A stretch of 64,000 nt of DNA from positions 1 through 64,000 of the forward strand of contig MU839184.1 of NCBI GenBank assembly GCA_030685235.1, written 5' to 3'. This DNA is from Copromyces sp. CBS 386.78. Lineage: Eukaryota; Ascomycota; Sordariomycetes; Sordariales; Sordariaceae. The notes beneath the pieces were generated by a model. The model searched no databases and was not told the DNA's origin. It saw nothing but the letters and a program-made list of their open reading frames with translations. Below are positions 38,151-49,721 of this stretch, piece after piece (position 1 is the stretch's first letter; each line of letters opens with the position of its first letter). The translations under genes were made by a program, and so were the position numbers.

Positions 38151-39919
38151 CTATAGTCTACTAGTGTAAATAGTAATACGGCTAGTATTATTCTAATACC
38201 GATTATAGGCGGGAAAATAGATATTTAGGTAATAGTTTAATATATTAGTAGGCCGCTAATTCGAACCCGGGGCGGATTATTTTTTTACTTTTTACTAATT
38301 TAAATTCTAATTCCCTATACTAATACCCTATAAATATATTGTACTATATTGCCTTTATAAATATCTTATAAAAATGTGAAATATATACGAAATTAACTTA
38401 TATAGCGGGTACTTTAAACCTTTTTCGGGCTACTTTATATAAATATTTAAAAAATTTATAGGAAAAGTACTATATGAAATTATTATTTGAATTAACGCCT
38501 TCGCTAAAATATATCCGTTCGCTTTTATTATTATCGATAATTATTTCTTCCGTATCTATTTCTATTTACTTAGTAAATTGTTTAGGGTCCCGGATTATTA
38601 TTTATTTATTTATTTATAGAGGCTAAACTTCCTTTATATTAAAGGCGTCGAACTTTAATTTTAATAGCGTAGTAAAATTAAATTATAAAATATTAGGGGT
38701 ATTAAATCCCGAATTATCGGGTAATTGGAAAATAGTATATTTTCGACGCGCTTATTTATTTTAATATACTATATAAATATAATTTATAATATCTTTATTA
38801 GTAAATAAGTTTATATATTTATTAATTTAGTAAATTCGTATATTGTTTTTTACCGCCTTATAAATAATTATGGTATATAGGCTAATAGCGGAAAGCCGGA
38901 TAAATATAGTTTAGGTATTGTAAGTAGAATTCTTATTCTATTTAATATTTTAGGTAAAGGATATATTAATATATTCGGATATTATATTAATTGCCTTCTA
39001 TTTATTACCGGCTATAGAATATTATACTATATTGGATTGTAAAATAGTATTAGCGAACGCTTAATTTGTAATTTCAGAGCGAAATAATTATATTAAATAT
39101 AGTATTTCGGGCTTATAATTATTAAATTTCTTATTATAAAAGAGGATAAGAAATAAATTAATAATTTTATGTAATATATTATAATTTCCTATAGAGACGG
39201 CTTTATTAAATATTATAAAAATATAGATAACTTATAAATAATAATATATATTATAATAATTCGTATCCATCTTCCCCGAAGCTATTTAATATTTAGATTA
39301 TATAATTAGAGAAAACATTTCGTTATAAATAGAATATAATTATTAATTAATATAATTTTCCCTAATGTTAATTATTGCCCGGCGTATAGAATATTCTGTA
39401 AAATTAGATTTAAATAAATATTTATATTCGATAAATTTAGCGATAAGGAAGGTTAAAATCCTAAATGCAAACGAATCTTCTAATAAATACCGACCGTCGT
39501 AGAATTTGGTCTTATTTTTCTTTATTCGGGTACCCCTCCCGAGGCCTTCGATATCTTATATTAGTAAGGGCTAAAAAATATAAAATATTATATTAATATA
39601 ATTTATAAAAATATAAAAGAATATAAGGACGGTAAGGATTTATTATTTACAATTATAAATATAATTAGCTTTAAATTAATCGAAAATAATATAGTAAATA
39701 AAAGATATCGTTTTCTAATTACTATAAATTAAGATAAGTCGGTCGCTAAAATTATTTTTATTAAGTCTAAAGATATTAAGAAGAGTTTATTATAAAGATA
39801 ATAAATATTAGCGATTTAATTTTCGTTTTCTACGATAATAGGAATTTATAGTATATAAATATTAGAAGTATATAGTCGTTTAATTATTAGAAAATCGGAA
39901 ATAGTTTACTTATTCTTCT

Positions 39920-40225
39920 AAATAAAGATAGAAGTTAATCGGCCTTTAATAAAGTAATGCGCCGCTTAGTCTAAGGATGGCGGCGTAATATTAAAATAGT
40001 TAAAGAGGTAATTAACTTCGAATTTAATATATAAGCGTTATTAAAATAGTGTAAACGGGCCGTAAATATCGGGATTACTAATAAAGAAATATATAGTAAA
40101 ATTCTATATAATATCTTACCGCCCAATATTAAAGTTATTAACGTAATCTACGAAATTGAAATTATTATAAATAATAATTATATTCGGGTCTTGGCTAACG
40201 AATTTAAAATTAGCCTTTAATATTA
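39920..40225 (+). pseudogene. Decayed coding stretch, unidentified
   Basis: One frame is readable with RIP-type stops (FNKVMRRLV.GWRRNIKIVKE, CKRAVNIGITNKEIYSKILY, NILPPNIKVINVIYEIE). The helical, basic character would fit a Gag or DNA-binding protein, but no motif is diagnostic. Confidence 0.35.
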
Positions 40226-42055
40226 TTAATATATAATAAAAATAAAAAAAGGATATAGAAGTTAAATAAGGGGGATATATATTATAGAAATTTTAATAAA
40301 ACGATTAATAGTTTTGAAAATAATATTATACGAAAATATTATATTAAAGCGAGTTAATATATTTTATACGCGCAATTATATAGAGTTACTTTTAAGGTAA
40401 ATATTAAATAATTATAGAATAAAGGTGTTCTTCTATAGGGCGAACGAATTTATAATAATAGACGCTATAATAATAATTTGATTACGGATATTTCTTTATT
40501 TTTAAACGTTATCCTTAAATTTATACGATTTATAATAATTATATTATTATATATATAGTATAGTAAGTAATATAATTAGTTCTAGTATATAGTCGGTTAA
40601 AGTATTATAAGCGGTACAGAATTACAATCGAATTTAAATTACGTTAAAAATACTTTTAATAGTAGGAGGGTAAAATACGCTACCGCTATTATTAAATATT
40701 TTTATAGGGAATTTTTAAAATATTAATCAATATAGTAATAATTTAAGTTCAGCGCGGAAGGAAGTTTAGAAATAAGTTTTGGGCTATATTTTAAACTAAT
40801 TTATTATATTAAATAATATAGAATTTTCGTTAGAAGGAAGTTTAATTTAAGGTTATTCGAAATATAAATAAATATTATAATTAATAAGGACTTAACGTAT
40901 TAAAGGTTATTAAAATACGTTGATTAAGGATTTTATACGTATATTATACTTTTATTTATTACTATAATCGGTAATAAGAAAAATAAAATATTAGTATAAG
41001 TTTATCTAATATTTTTTAATTGTTTAATAAATTTTATTAAATTTGAATTAAATATTTGAATCCTTAGAATCCGTATTGGAAATAATAATTTCGTTTAGAG
41101 GTTTATTGGATTCGTTTATTATTTTATTCGAAAAATTATAATATTTGTAATTAGAAAATTCGTCGGACGAATTGTAAAAGTTGGAAATTTGGGATATTTA
41201 TAGAGGGGAAGTAAAAATAGAAATTAGTAAAGACGTTCGGTAACGAATTAGCGAAATTAGCAGAGAAAATATAATTAGTAATTATATATTAAATAGTAAT
41301 ATAATATTAAATAGTAATATAATCCGATAGTTAAAATATAGTATAGTATTAATATTATATAATTTTAGTTTTGGTAATATTTTACGTAAACCCTCCCTCG
41401 TTTATATATATTATATTTAGACCGTAGCGAGGCCGCGGTCTTAGAACCTGCGGGTCCAAATAGTGTAACATTGTAATTGGTAGGGGTGGAGTTTATTTGG
41501 TCCCGTAAGGAATTCTAAGACTGCGATGGTCCGAGCGGAGGTGGCTGAGTGAATGAGACTATTTATTATATAAGAAGTTTTCTTCTTTTTTCTTTTTTTT
41601 CCATTTTTCCCTTTTTCCTTTTCTCTTTTTAACTTCTTTTTATTTTCTTTCATACTTTTTTTTCGGATTTCTTTATATAAGTCTTCTAGTTTAGTTAATC
41701 TATTATACTTATATATATAAATAACCTTCAAAAAAATCTAACTTATATTTGGGTTTGAAATAATTAATTGACTATTACATTTTGAATAAGATAAAATTTA
41801 TATCTCTTATTAATAAGATTTTTCTAATTACTATATTATTTTAATCTTTAATTAATAGAAAAAAGATCTTTATAATTATATACTATTATATAATTATAAG
41901 TAGAAGATATTAAGTAAATTTATTATTATTATAGTAAAATTATTAATTTTGAAACTATAAATAATTATATTAATATATAAAAGAAATGAAAAATAGAATA
42001 TTATTATTATAAATATAAATTTAAATATATAAATTGAAGAATAAAAATAGTAAAA

Positions 42056-42530
42056 TTAGTACTAAAATACTAAAAGTACTAAATGTACTAAAAGTACTAA
42101 TTAGTACGGAATTAGTACTGCTCTAGTATTTTTTAGTATAGTAAAAGTAAAAATATATATATTTTTTAATTATATTTTAAATTTATCCATTTTCTTTTTA
42201 TATACTATTTGAATTAGAATCTTATATTTATTTTTCTATAATTAATTATTACAATATTTATTTTAAAAAAGTTTGAATATTTATAATTAAATCCCAAAAA
42301 GTTTTTTACTTATAAAATAACCTGTTTCATACGTAATTATTTTTATATAAATTATCTATAATTTAAAAAGTAAAAAAAAAAACGATTTTTAAAAATTAGT
42401 ACTTTTAGTATACTAGTCTAGTACTCTAGTCCAGTCCAGTACTTCTCTAGTCTAGTACCGAGGCCGTACTAGTACTAGTACTAAGTACTAATACTAGAGT
42501 TGTACTAATTAGTACCGTACTAATTCCCAA
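42056..42530. repeat. Right subterminal TAGTAC-rich array of the hAT-like element
   Basis: This mirror of 18630-19065 has clusters of TACTAAAAGTACTAA, GTACTAGTACTA and TACTAATTAGTACC up to the CCCAACCCTG terminus. Confidence 0.75.
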
Positions 42531-42761
42531 CCCTGGCGGTCAGTAAAAATCTGAGCTACCGAACACCCTCTTAAGTACTTAATTTCTAACTTTTAGCGAC
42601 CGTCTACAGCGGGCATTTGGAAAAATGCAAATTGACCAATCAGGTACCTCCCTCGTTCAACAAGGCTTGTTAAATCAATAGGGCTTGTTAAGTCTACAAG
42701 TCTTCTATGCCTTATTAAGGCTTAGAAGGCCTGTTCTCTGGCAGGTTTTCCCGCTACGGTA

Positions 42762-42899
42762 GCTATGACTTGACGTGAGAAAGAGGAAATGTCAACACAC
42801 CATCACATTAAATTATCGACGGATTTGCCCTAGCAGTACATACATCTTTCTCTCAATTTTACTGTAGCTCTGCTCTGGAGTGGCCGCCTTCACAACTCC
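42762..42899. other. Left edge of gene island 2
   Basis: GC-balanced DNA begins right after the TA that closes family X copy A. No gene is seen in these 138 bp. It was adjacent to 17762 before the nest inserted. Confidence 0.4.
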
Positions 42900-43386
42900 T
42901 CAACCCGTCCTGGCAAAGCTCACTTGTTTCTTGATCCACGCGTTCCACCCTTCCTCCCAGTAGTACGAGCCATCAGACTGGTAAGTCGAGCAAGGGAATG
43001 AGACTGTCCTGCCAGGTGTGTAAGTCGATACCGAGGTGCAAGGACTCAGCTTGCATCCTTTTGAGCTGGACCAGGGTGCGGTACGAGTGCTTGACGATGT
43101 GTCCGCAGGCGTAGGTGACTTCTCCTTCGAGCCAGATGGCACACAAGGTTGGTCTTGGCTGGAGGTTTTGGCAGTGGATGGATCTTGAAGTCTTTCTGTG
43201 CTCCTTTTCCTTGCGAGCCGAGAAAGTATACGTCGTATCGGGGGCTTTCGTGGCCAAGGGTCCGGGCTTGCTGCAGATATATCTGTGGACCTCGGTATCC
43301 AGTCTGGGTCCGTCCTGAGTTTTGTGTCTTACTTGCTTGCTTGCAGAATCCACGTCGTTTCTTGTTTGATCCTTCCCCGCCATCAC
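42900..43386 (-). CDS. Small hypothetical protein with a CGH motif; possibly frameshifted
   Basis: The frame 43386-42973 encodes 137 aa ending ..AIWLEGEVTYACGHIVKHSY... C..W...YACGH resembles small fungal cysteine/histidine proteins in which further cysteines follow. Here the continuation with cysteines (KGCKLSPC..., FPCSTY.., YYWEEGWNAW) lies in another frame (43142-42900). A one-base shift around 43060-43090 would join them. It lies just downstream of the DUF7580 pseudogene on the same strand. No paralogue occurs in island 1. It may be a decayed gene or a chance frame. Confidence 0.3.
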
Positions 43387-43445
43387 TTGTTGCAGGCTTG
43401 TGACTTCAATCCATCGACCAAGTAAGTGCTTTGCGAAGCCTGGCT

Positions 43446-45407
43446 CTAACCGTCATGTGTCATCACAGTTAGTTCTTCCAAGGTGTATTGCTTCAGATCC
43501 TCCTCCAACGGTGCTACCACATGGCCATACACGAGTCTCCTGAACTCGTCGCCGTCCATGTTGGGTTTTGGCGGAGGAAACTTGCACCTGATGCATCGTT
43601 CAACAGCACGCTTGTAGTTTGGTCCACATCTGGTCTCGAGCCTGCTTAGCAGCGTTATTGCTGTCTTGTAATCGGCGAAGAACGACCCCAACGTCGCAGA
43701 ACCATGCTGCTTGATGTGAGTTTCGCGGAAGGTAGCGAACGGTGTGCCGAGCATAATCTCGATGAGGATGATGCCCAGGAAGAGCAATCCTTGGTTCTGA
43801 TGTGGACCCGCGAGGTCTTGTGGCGGTTGGGAGTCGATCTGCATACTGTCCGATATCTCGGGAAGTTGCTTGATGACGAATGCTTCCTCGAAATGCGTTG
43901 TGCCATTGCATCGGATGAGGAAAATGTCCTTGGTCGTTACCTTGGTTGTGAGCCAAGGCGTTCCTGCCAGTTGAAGGACGCCGGATGCCAACATGTAGGA
44001 AAGTCTTACTCTGTCCTCGTCGTAGAAAGGGGAAGGAGTAGTGAGCTGCTGGGTCAAGACATCATGCAGGGATATGAAGGAGCATTGGCCAAAACTGTCC
44101 GAAGGACGGAGATGACCTAATGCATAGAGACCATATCTCTCCGTTGCCGAGGCATCGATTGCCGCTGGTCCAGTGATGTGTCCACAACAAGCGTTTGCTT
44201 GTAGGGTTGATAGTTGCCGTAGGGTCTCACAAAGATCCATAATCATGTCTTCGTTTGCTTCCTCCCTCTTTGTGCTGGTAACCTCCAAGGTCAGAGTCTG
44301 AGTATCTCTAGAGGACCTTGATGACGATTTCACCTCCACCTCTCGAGATGAGTAACGAGACAGTAGGTTGGGTCTCTTAGTTGGCTTCTCCGAGAAGGAG
44401 AACCCAACGGTTTTTCGGGCCCGTTTCGTTGGCCGTTCAGGTTCCACGAGGGTAGTCGGTTGCTGGCAGAGGGGAACTTGACATTGCCGAGGTCGACTGG
44501 AAGGTTTGACCATGACGGAATGCCATAGCCGGTCGACCTTTCCATGCGGAATCTCTTGATCAGATACTGCAAGCTTCATGGACAACCTCCTGACCACATC
44601 GTCATCCTCATCGGCCGGTATGACGCTGGTGTCGGGAGGCGAGGATAGCTTCAGTCCCAGAAGGTGAGAAGTAGGACACTGGCAGGCACTCATTGCTGTA
44701 CATAGAGCGTGATATATGCCGCCTGATAGCGAACTCATGAGACGATATAACCTCCCGTTGGATCGTTTGTCCCGCCCGGGCTCCAGCACCGAATTCTGAG
44801 AGGTCAATCTTTCAAGGCTTGAAACTCCATCTCGTATGCGAGTCAGCAGTTCCAGATACACCGACTTGTTGAGGGAAAAGGAGAGTCTCTTCATCTCTTT
44901 TCTGAAACTGACTCTTTCCTTACGGGATGGAGGCTAATGAATGTAAATGCTGTTAGCAAGATGCTGTGGAGGAATGTGCATAAAATCTCGACCTCTAGGA
45001 GCTTTCATACCTGACCATCCGAGCCTATGTTCAACTTCTCTTGCAACTCTGCGACGGCTTTCCTCATGTCTTGTACATTCTCCTCAAAGATACCCGCTGC
45101 TCGCCATAGTCTCTTCCGGATCTTGTGGTAGACCTCTGGATTTGTCTCTTCTTTCCAAAGGGGTCCAAACGGGTCTTCGATCATTTTCTCAATGATGGTT
45201 GTGTCTGCTATTCCCATAAGAAGCTTCTCACAGACGTTTTGAAGGGTTACACGCTCTGTTTCCAACCCTCTCGTTAGGATCTTGAGCTCCCGTGTGTAGT
45301 GCCGCCATTGTTGTATGGTGCCGGCACCTTTGGTGTAACCTTCCAAGGCAGAGATAATAAGAGGCAACGCCCCAAGAACAAGACCCGAAGACCTCAAATC
45401 CTGACAT
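43446..45407 (-). pseudogene. DUF7580-type paralogue 2, frameshifted at its N-terminus
   Basis: Exon 1 is 45407-45011 and exon 2 is 44933-43446. The 77-nt intron sits at the same codon boundary as in paralogue 1. Roughly half of the residues match paralogue 1 by eye, with the landmarks CQCPTSH, CCGHITGP, LAGTPWL, FLGIILIEIMLGTPFATFR and GPNY..AVERCI.CKFP kept. The conserved start MSGFEV (ATG at 45407) is out of frame by one base with the rest (..GLVLGALPLIISALEGY). The extra base lies at about 45385-45396. The long in-frame extension upstream to 45718 has no counterpart in paralogue 1 and covers the start of the intergenic region. Either the gene is broken, an alternative start is used, or the base is a sequencing error. 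Confidence 0.7.
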
Positions 45408-45822
45408 TGCTGATAGCTCAGATGGGAGCTCGGCCGGTTGATGTGTAGAGGTACGTTGTGAGGTGAACAGGGGAAGAGTGTACGAGCAAGGCAGCCATCA
45501 GAAGAGTCGGGACGCGAGAGGCACACGACGCTGCCGACGCTGAGATTCATGCCTGCCAAAACAAACCACAGTGGCACAGTCAATCCTTCCCCCGCTTTGC
45601 CTGGCCCCGCCTTAACGTTGGGTTGGTTGGGCACGTCGAGGGTTGCATCCAGGCATGTCTGCTTACGTAAGGCGCTCCTTTGTGTCACTTTCCACGACTT
45701 CCCCCTCTTCCATCTCACTGTTCACTATCTCACGAATTAGAGGAACGTCAATATCCTAACAAGTAACGATATCATTAGGTTCTCTTGATGTCAACAAATT
45801 CCTTGACTGCCAATCCCAAGCC
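45408..45822. promoter_or_regulatory. Divergent intergenic region of the second gene pair
   Basis: 415 bp separate the two conserved start codons. It is GC-balanced, with a GTTGGTTGG-containing stretch near 45615. No confident promoter motif was found. It is much shorter than the corresponding interval at locus 1. Confidence 0.45.
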
Positions 45823-47334
45823 ATGGCAAATATCTTTGCCTTGGTGCCTTCATGCCTCGGCGGCTTCCGGTCACTGAACGACAGTCTTACGGCCGTGGTC
45901 CCCGACTCTGACCGCGGAGGGGATGATATTCCGGAGGATCTTCGACCTTCAATCAAGAATGAGCTGGGCAGATTTCGAGTATGGGTGGCGAACCTAGGGG
46001 CACATCGCACGGGAAAGTCCTCGCTCGATTACCGGCTACGAGATGCATCAAACATCAGAACCCAGGTGATCAATCTGCTGAACGATCTGTTCGAATGCCT
46101 TCAGGATGGTGGGTTTGAGCCCGAAGATTCACAGCTCGTACAAGGCTAATGTGTGAAGTTGTATACTACCACAGGAGCTTCAATAGCCAACGGAACCGTC
46201 GAGCCATGGGACAACATGGAGCCAGCCTCAGACGACGAGGACTCGGACAGTGATGGCTCTGAAGCTCAAGCTCCTTCAGGTCTCACTGAACTGTCACAGA
46301 TCATCTCTGAATCGTCCGAGATCATCAACTGCCTCTTCAGGTTATCAGTCTCGATTCACAATCCCGCTCCTCATGATCGCTTCAGGCGGTCAGCAATGAC
46401 TGACACCTCTGCGTACGTGGCGTTCGATATAGCCCATATCCGGCACAAGTTTCCTTCCGCAAATCAGGCAATCATTGAGCAGCTTGGGAAAGCCAACTCC
46501 TTCAGGCGCCAGTTTTTTCGGTATCGGGAGGAACACCACCGAAAACTTGGGCAAGGACTGCCAAACGAGGACGAGGAGAAGGCAGGGTTCGATGACACAA
46601 AGACAATAGGAGTGACCACTGTCGCCTCGTCTCTTCCGCAACATCTGAAGACATCCAACACAGATGGCTCTGCTTTCGAAGACTGCGACAGCCGCTCGGA
46701 GGCTGCTCTAACTGAGACCTCCTTCGCTCCTAGCTCTGCTCCTGATGGAAGGAGATCAAGAGTGCCTTCAATGCCAGAGGAAGCAGAGAATGGGCCATTT
46801 GAATGCCCATTTTGCTACCGGATGATATCAGTTGAGACAACGAAAGAATGGCGGTAAGAATCAAATCTTGTTATGGTCTCACATCCTCCTCCGGCTTATG
46901 TCCATACTAACCAATAATTTCCAGGAAACATGTCCTTGGGGCAGGGTTGGGAATTAGTACGGTACTAATTAGTACAACTCTAGTATTAGTATTTAGTATT
47001 AGTATTAGTACGGCCTCAGTACTAGAATAGACTAATACTAGACTAGACTAAAATACTAGACTAGTATACTAAAATACTAATTTTAAAAATGTGTTTTTTT
47101 TATCTTTTTAAACCGTAGATAATTTAGATAATAATAAATACGTATAAAAATAGTCGTTTTATATATATATCATTTTTCTTGATTTAATTATAAATATTCA
47201 ATTAATTATTAATTCTAGAAAAATAATTCTAGTATTCTAGTTTAGATACTATAAAAAGAAGAATTAAACAGGCTTAAATGTATTTAAAATATATGTATAT
47301 CCTTAATTTTCAATTACTAAAAAATACTAGGGTC

Positions 47335-47540
47335 GTACTAATTAGTATACTAATTAGTATTTTAGTATACTAATTAGTACTTTTAGTATACTAATTAGTA
47401 CTTTTAGTATACTAATTAGTATTTTAGTATACTAATTAGTATTTTAGTATACTACTTAGTATTTTAGTATACTACTTAGTATTTTAGTATACTAGTTAGT
47501 ATTTTAGTATACTAATTAGTACTTTTAGTATTTATATAGT
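47335..47540. repeat. 19-bp tandem array (TTTTAGTATACTAATTAGT)
   Basis: About ten near-identical units, each partly palindromic (AGTATACT, ACTAATTAGT), lie in the subterminal part of the hAT-like element. Confidence 0.85.
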
Positions 47541-48044
47541 ATTAAAAATACTAAAAAGATTAGGTTAGTTTTAAGGGTATTAGATTAATATTATATAAAA
47601 ATAAAAGGTTTTATAATAAAAATAATAATATAATTTCAAATATAAATTATATTAAATAGTGTAAATTATTATAATTATAATAATTATAAATATAAAATAA
47701 ATGTTACGAAATATAATAATTAAAATAATACGAATAATAATACAAGATTTTTTATATTCTTAAAACCTTTTAAGCTTTATATATAAAATATTAATATTCT
47801 CTTATAAATAATATTTTTCCAACTACTATATTACATTAATATTTGATTAATAGAAAATAAATCTTTATGATTATATACTATTTTATAATTATAAGTATAA
47901 GATATAAATTCAATTTATTATTAAGATACTAGAGTTATAAAGCTTCGAACTATAGATAATAATATTAAGAATAAAAGGAATAAATAATATAGTATTATTA
48001 TTATAGATAAATATTTAAATATATAAATTTAATAATAAAAATAC

Positions 48045-48425
48045 TAAAACTAGTACTAAAATACTAAAATCGGTACTAAAATACTAAAATACTAAAATAC
48101 TAAAATCGGTACTAAAATATTAAAATTGGTACTAAAATACTAAAATCGGTACTAAAATACTAAAATACTAAAATACTAAAATACTAAAATACTAAAATAT
48201 TAAAATACTAAAATACTAAAATACTAAAACTAGTACTAAAATACTAAAATCGGTACTAAAATACTAAAATCGGTACTAAAATACTAAAATTAGTACCAAA
48301 ATACTAAAATACTAAAATACTAAAATACTAAAATACTAAAATCGGTACTAAAATACTAAAAGTGTTATTAAAATGCTAAAATTGATACTAAATTACTAAA
48401 ATACTGAAATACTAAAACTAGTACT
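48045..48425 (+). repeat. TACTAAAA / TCGGTACTAAAA array
   Basis: Units of ACTAAAAT (8-9 bp) are interspersed with CGGTACTAAAAT over about 380 bp inside the hAT-like element. Confidence 0.85.
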
Positions 48426-48853
48426 AAAAAATCAAAATTAATATAGAAACTATTAAGAAAAATTTCTATTATTGAATTAAATTATATACTAATAAATAAT
48501 ACATCGAATATTATATTATAAATTAAAAAATGTTTTTATTATTTTAAATTCTTCTAATATATTGTTTATTTTACTTATTATATTTATATAATATAAATAA
48601 ATTAAATATATATATATATAATAAATAATAATTATATAATTATGAAAGTTATTATTATATTATATTCTCCTTTCTATATTGCTCTAATTCTTCGTCGTTT
48701 AAATCTTGTAAATTAATATCTTTATTATCTTTACTATCTTTCTTATATATAATACACTTTCCTTTCTGAATCTTTTCCTTATAATTAATAGTAATATTAT
48801 TATCCTCTTCACTTTCTTCCTCTTCTTCTTTTTCCTCTTCTTCTTTATAACTA

Positions 48854-49520
48854 CCGTAGCGGGAAAACCTACCGGGGAACAGGCCTTCTAAGCCTTAATA
48901 AGGCATAGAAGACTTGTAAAGTTAACAAGCCCTATTGCTTTAACAAGCCTTGTTGAACAAGGGAGGTTCCTGATTGGCCAATTTGCATTTATCCAAATGC
49001 CCGCTGTAGACGGTCGCTAATTGAGTACACTGCTTCAGCGTCCAGTTCCTTTCTCGGAAGATCTCGCCCTATATGAAAGGAAAGAACGAAGCTTACTCTC
49101 AATCAATTGGGCCAGTGGCTCAATGGTTCTTGTTGTCGCTCTCATCTTTGTGATCGCTAGTTCGATTCCAACTGGTGACAGCTTTTTTTCCGTTGCGCGA
49201 AAAGTTTCGCGCGCGGAAGTGCAAATGCCAGGCCCTCATCCGGGCGCGGAAGTGCAAATGCCCTCATCCGGATTTTGAAGTCAAAATCAAACGGCTAGAG
49301 GTACTAAAAGGACCACTAGGAAGACAACAATCAAAGACCCTTGGGAGGACCTTTAGAAGGCCTTATAGGGGTCTTTGGCTTTTATCATTTTGCACCAAAA
49401 TCTGACCAATCAGAGGCTTCCCTCAGCCCAACAAGCCTTGTTCATTCAACAGGGCTTGTTACACGGTTATACAATAGATATACAACAAGGCTTGTTACGC
49501 TCCCTATATTTCCGCTGCGG
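48854..49520 (+). mobile_element. TA-flanked element (family X), copy B, uninterrupted
   Basis: The insert is 667 bp with ends CCGTAGCGGGAA and TTTCCGCTGCGG, TA on both sides (48852-48853, 49521-49522) and subterminal AACAAGCC motifs. It is the intact reference for the copy split across 17765-42759. It contains a tRNA-like segment and a small internal duplication (GCGCGGAAGTGCAAATGCC, twice at about 49212-49260). Confidence 0.88.
49111..49179 (+). other. tRNA-like segment in family X copy B
   Basis: It has A-box-like TGGCTCAATGG (49116-49126) and B-box-like GTTCGATTC (49160-49168) at tRNA spacing, with CCAG/CTGG acceptor-like pairing. The T-stem is mismatched, so a working tRNA is unlikely. 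In a TIR element this could be a captured tRNA or SINE fragment giving Pol III transcription. Confidence 0.5.
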
Positions 49521-49721
49521 TACTAATAGTAATAGTTTCATATTTCTTTTTATTTATTATTCTTCTTTGCTTTTCTCTTTTTTGTTCTATAGTAATAAGC
49601 TTACTATTAATAATATCCTTATTATTAATATCATTACTATTACTACTACTACTACTAGAAGTATTAATATTATTAACTATTTTATAATTTATTTACTAAT
49701 ATTATATATAGGGTAGTACAA

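Larger units (their letters stand above)
21777..41473. mobile_element. 19.7-kb RIP-destroyed block bounded by 30-bp direct repeats
   Basis: The direct repeats 21777-21806 and 41444-41473 differ at only a few positions, all transitions. No inverted termini are visible just inside them. The block splits a region continuous in the smaller hAT-like copy (about 47560-48060), so it is an insertion. It holds RecQ-like and probable SNF2-like helicase remnants, several unidentified decayed coding stretches, many local duplications and recurring hairpins. Candidates are a telomere-linked-helicase-type element, a tyrosine-recombinase element (Crypton/Starship-like) or a composite. No recombinase was recognised. 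Confidence 0.6.
18626..42535. mobile_element. hAT-like element, 23.9 kb including later insertions
   Basis: It begins CAGGGTTGGGATTAGTAC and ends GTACTAATTCCCAACCCTG, the CAGGG signature of hAT elements. The 8-bp duplication GCGGTCAG is exact at 18618-18625 and 42536-42543. Both subterminal regions are long TAGTAC/TACTAA arrays. Internal blocks (about 21290-21640 and 41840-42060) match the 3.57-kb element at 46942-50515, so they are the same family. The element itself is about 4.2 kb. The rest is a 19.7-kb block (21777-41473) and two MITEs. No intact transposase is present. Confidence 0.88.
18261..42570. mobile_element. PIF/Harbinger-like MITE, split by the hAT-like element
   Basis: 18261-18625 plus 42544-42570 give a 392-bp element. 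Its ends are GAGCGTGTTCGGTAG and CTACCGAACACCCTC, an imperfect inverted repeat of the G(A/G)G..TGTTCGG type seen in PIF/Harbinger elements, with the expected 3-bp duplication TTA (18258-18260, 42571-42573). Internally it has repeated TGACCGC(A/G)GTCAGC palindromes. One of them (GCGGTCAG) was the target of the hAT-like insertion. Confidence 0.82.
17765..42759 (-). mobile_element. TA-flanked element (family X), copy A, blown apart by nested insertions
   Basis: The outer parts 17765-18260 and 42574-42759 total 682 bp and align end to end with the uninterrupted 667-bp copy at 48854-49520 (opposite orientation). The ends are CCGCAGCGGG and CCCGCTACGG, with TA on both sides (17763-17764, 42760-42761). 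A TA duplication is expected for Tc1/mariner-like elements, but the family was not identified. Subterminal AACAAGCC(C/T)TGTT motifs recur at both ends. It carries a tRNA-like segment. Everything between 18261 and 42573 is nested insertion. Confidence 0.88.
48640..49700 (-). pseudogene. Acidic coding frame of the hAT-like element, split by family X copy B
   Basis: Minus-strand frames at 49695-49523 (Ser/Asn-rich, then IEQKREKQRR) and 48851-48640 (YKEEEEKEEEEESEEDNN, ending DEELEQYRKENII and a stop) join in phase when the 667-bp insert and one TA are left out. The product would be a charged, low-complexity polypeptide of roughly 120 residues. An in-frame stop precedes it near 49705, so it was either a terminal exon or part of a spliced gene. 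Its function is unknown. Confidence 0.5.
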
